A DNA stretch of 39,533 nt from Micromonospora inaquosa (GTDB lineage Bacteria > Actinomycetota > Actinomycetes > Mycobacteriales > Micromonosporaceae): positions 1 through 39,533 of the forward strand of contig NZ_QGSZ01000134.1 of the NCBI RefSeq assembly GCF_003857055.1, in the 5' to 3' direction. Positions 38,163-39,533 of the stretch are shown piece by piece. Position numbers and translations under genes: made by a program. The notes below the pieces were generated by a model that saw only the letters and a program-made list of their open reading frames with translations, ran no database searches and had not been told where the DNA came from. Every line of letters starts with the position of its first letter. Position 1 is the first letter of the stretch.

Positions 38163-39116
38163 TCAGGCCAGCCGGGCGGCCAGCGCACGGCCCAGGTCCC
38201 GGCCGGAGCGCCAGGCGCTCTGCACCCGGGGCTTGCCGAACGCGTCGCCGGCCAGACCGATCCCGTCGGCGTCGAGGTGGTGGGTGGCGGCGCCGGCGGC
38301 GCTGGTCGGCTTCGCGTACGTCCAGCGGTGCACGTGCACGTCGACGGCCTGCTCGGGCAGACCGAGCAGATCCCGGACGGCCTGCTCGATCGCCGGGCCG
38401 GCCCCGGTGGGTTGGGCCAGGTGCCCGGCCGCGAACTCCGGCACGGTGTGCGCGACCAGCACCGGGGCGGCGTCACCGCGTCGATCGCCGTCGTCGCAGA
38501 CGAGGTTGAGGACCGGGTGTTCGTTGACGAACGCACCCCGGAAGCCCGACCAGCGCCGGTGCGGGAAGCGCAGCACCGCGGCCAGCGACGGCGACCAGCG
38601 CTGCGCCTGCACGACCCGGGTGGCGTCGGTCAGGGCCGGGTCGAGCAGCAGTGCGGCCTGCGGGCCCGGCATGGCCAGGGCGACCGCCGCGCACGGCTCC
38701 CCGTCCACGATCGGGCCGGGCTCCACGCTGAGCACCAACCGGTCGACGGTCACCGGCACCGTGCCGGCCAGGTGCTCGACCAGCGACCGCAGCCCACCGG
38801 GGGCGGCGAAGCGCATCGGTCCGGCCACCTCGCGGTTCCCGCTCCGGTCGTACGCCCGGAAGGTGTCGGTCCACTCGCGGACCAGCCCGGCGGCGCGCCA
38901 CTGCTCGACGAGTGCGGCGAAGTCCGGGTCGGTGGCGGTGAAGTAGGCGGCGCCGATGTCCGCGGGCCGCCCCTGGAAGCGTTTGCTGGCCATCCGGCCA
39001 CCGCGGACGTGCCCCCGCTCGCGGACCTGCACCGGCACCCCGGCCCGGGTCAGCTCGACCGCGCAGGCCACCCCGGCGATGCCCGCCCCGACCACCACGA
39101 CGCTCGACCGGTCCAT
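38163..39116 (-). CDS. Renalase-like FAD/NAD(P)-dependent amine oxidase
   Basis: A 317-residue flavoprotein. The N-terminal motif VVVVGAGIAGVACAVELTRAG with the acidic end (RERG) is followed by GGRMASKRFQGRPADIGAAYFTATDPDF, the renalase/NAD-binding-8 signature, and ends with GIGLAGDAFGKPRVQSAWRSGRDLG, the FAD-binding C-terminal motif. Bacterial members oxidise dihydro-NAD isomers or remain uncharacterised. ATG 39116 follows a TACGAT element (39123-39128, minus) by 6 nt and lacks a ribosome site, so a leaderless mRNA fits; the longer frame to 39269 is unlikely. Confidence 0.88.
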   Translation of the reverse strand: MDRSSVVVVGAGIAGVACAVELTRAGVPVQVRERGHVRGGRMASKRFQGRPADIGAAYFTATDPDFAALVEQWRAAGLVREWTDTFRAYDRSGNREVAGPMRFAAPGGLRSLVEHLAGTVPVTVDRLVLSVEPGPIVDGEPCAAVALAMPGPQAALLLDPALTDATRVVQAQRWSPSLAAVLRFPHRRWSGFRGAFVNEHPVLNLVCDDGDRRGDAAPVLVAHTVPEFAAGHLAQPTGAGPAIEQAVRDLLGLPEQAVDVHVHRWTYAKPTSAAGAATHHLDADGIGLAGDAFGKPRVQSAWRSGRDLGRALAARLA

Positions 39117-39122
39117 CCGATG

Positions 39123-39128
39123 ATCGTA
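39123..39128 (-). promoter_or_regulatory. -10 element TACGAT before leaderless renalase-like gene
   Basis: Minus-strand TACGAT ends 6 nt before ATG 39116. No convincing -35. Confidence 0.35.
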
Positions 39129-39143
39129 GGCGGCGGTCGGCGG

Positions 39144-39169
39144 GCATGAACCACCGATGATCGGGGTAC
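39144..39169 (+). promoter_or_regulatory. Weak SigB-like promoter for DUF3072 gene
   Basis: GCAT (39144-39147), 16-nt spacer, GGGTAC (39164-39169). It fits only the degenerate GNNT form. The predicted leader is about 25 nt and includes GAGAGGG. Confidence 0.3.
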
Positions 39170-39201
39170 TGGCACACCTGTTCGAAGAGAGGGTGATGAC
39201 G

Positions 39202-39417
39202 ATGACGGACCGCAGCAACGAGCACGCCGACCCGCGCGGCGCGATCAAGGACCCCGACGAGTGGGTCACCGGCGACGAGCCGCCGACCGCGGCGCAGGAG
39301 TCCTACCTGAACACGCTGGCCCGGGAGGCCGACGCGGACGTCCCGGACGACCTGACCAAGGCCGAGGCGTCCAAGCAGATCGACGAACTGCAAGCCAAAA
39401 CCGACCGAGGCCAGTGA
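39202..39417 (+). CDS. DUF3072 domain protein
   Basis: A 71-residue acidic protein with the DUF3072 core: KDPDEWVTGDEPPTAAQESYLNTLAREA, then DLTKAEASKQIDELQ. The TAAQxSYLxTLA and TKAEAS segments form a small SAP-like helical unit of unknown function. ATG 39202 has GAGAGGG 8 nt upstream, whereas ATG 39196 would leave only 2 nt. The last ten codons lie inside the left arm of the terminal inverted repeat, so the 3' end should be checked for assembly error. Confidence 0.85.
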   Translation: MTDRSNEHADPRGAIKDPDEWVTGDEPPTAAQESYLNTLAREADADVPDDLTKAEASKQIDELQAKTDRGQ

Positions 39418-39533
39418 TCCCACCGCGATCTTGCACTTTCTGTCGCGACAAAAGTGCGCACAAGGCACAAACCATCGACAGCAAGTGCAAGATCGCGGTG
39501 GGATCACTGGCCTCGGTCGGTTTTGGCTTGCAG
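39388..39533. repeat. 51-bp-arm perfect inverted repeat running off the right edge
   Basis: The left arm 39388-39438 is the exact reverse complement of the right arm 39483-39533, with a 44-nt centre. After one mismatch six more bases pair inward (39440-39445 with 39476-39481). The left arm includes the last codons and stop of the DUF3072 gene. The repeat is still perfect at the final base of the window, so its true length is unknown. Confidence 0.95.
39433..39457 (+). terminator. Local hairpin after DUF3072 gene
   Basis: Within the centre of the terminal repeat, GCACTTT (39433-39439) pairs with AAAGTGC (39451-39457) around the palindrome TGTCGCGACA, with one bulged C. It could end the DUF3072 mRNA independently of the larger fold-back. 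Confidence 0.5.

Noticed and set aside
1..39533. tRNA, rRNA, insertion sequence, prophage or integrase
   Set aside because: I saw no cloverleaf ending in CCA, no rRNA core, no transposase or integrase motif and no flanking direct repeats.

Overview
The window is about 39.5 kb of very GC-rich DNA with tightly packed genes, many GTG starts and overlapping stop/start codons. The gene set (an F420-dependent oxidoreductase, polyprenol-phosphate mannose synthase, an actinobacterial RecQ-like helicase, DUF2795, DUF3072 and DUF1206 proteins, a SpoIIE phosphatase with a fused RsbW-like kinase domain) points to a mycelial actinomycete, most likely Micromonosporaceae (Micromonospora-like); the genus is inference. 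I see no rRNA, tRNA, CRISPR, transposase or phage gene. The right edge lies inside a long fold-back inverted repeat, so the window may end at a contig end.

Layout. 1-5.5 kb: a partial MscS channel, a DUF1206 membrane protein and a lipoprotein (minus), a PLP aminotransferase/desulfurase-like enzyme with a small acetyltransferase (plus), then a NagZ-type glycosidase (minus) preceded by a possible coupled 26-codon leader ORF. 5.6-9.1 kb: a 41-residue membrane peptide, an F420-dependent oxidoreductase, a RecQ-like helicase with unusual domain order and an unknown protein (plus). 9.1-12.5 kb: a DHA2 drug exporter divergent from a TetR-AraC regulator pair, with two near-identical operators 21 bp apart in the shared promoter. 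12.7-21.35 kb: one long minus-strand run of eight overlapping or closely spaced genes. Seven form a heptose/glycan cluster (GmhB::GT9 fusion, two GT-B glycosyltransferases, GmhA, HldE, an SDR, a second GT9) and DNA topoisomerase IB follows last. 21.5-24 kb: an SRPBCC-SDR pair and polyprenol-phosphate mannose synthase. 24-27.2 kb: a CrtI/PYROXD2-like oxidoreductase divergent from an aldehyde dehydrogenase. 27.2-33.7 kb: small stress-type genes (ChaB-like, BrkB, DUF2795, SRPBCC, several unknowns), an MFS carrier and a TM-helix mechanosensitive channel. 33.9-39.5 kb: a PAS-GAF-SpoIIE-HATPase protein, a HAD phosphatase, a Na+/H+ antiporter, a renalase-like FAD enzyme and a DUF3072 protein.

The two main observations are these. 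First, the minus-strand cluster encodes every step from sedoheptulose 7-phosphate to ADP-D-glycero-beta-D-manno-heptose, plus four glycosyltransferases, in an organism that should have no LPS; no HldD epimerase is present. Second, many promoters share a SigB/SigF-like signature (GTTT, 14-16 nt, GGGTA or close variants). In six genes this signature ends only 9-10 nt before the start codon, and in a seventh (the RecQ-like helicase) 12 nt before it, which predicts leaderless or nearly leaderless mRNAs. The genes concerned are the heptose operon, the SRPBCC-SDR pair, the CrtI-like and ALDH pair (sharing one palindromic -35 box), the RecQ-like helicase, DUF2795 and an unknown 86-residue protein. 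Similar promoters precede ChaB, BrkB and the PLP enzyme. Together with the RsbU/RsbW-like protein at 33.9 kb, this suggests a locally dense general-stress regulon.
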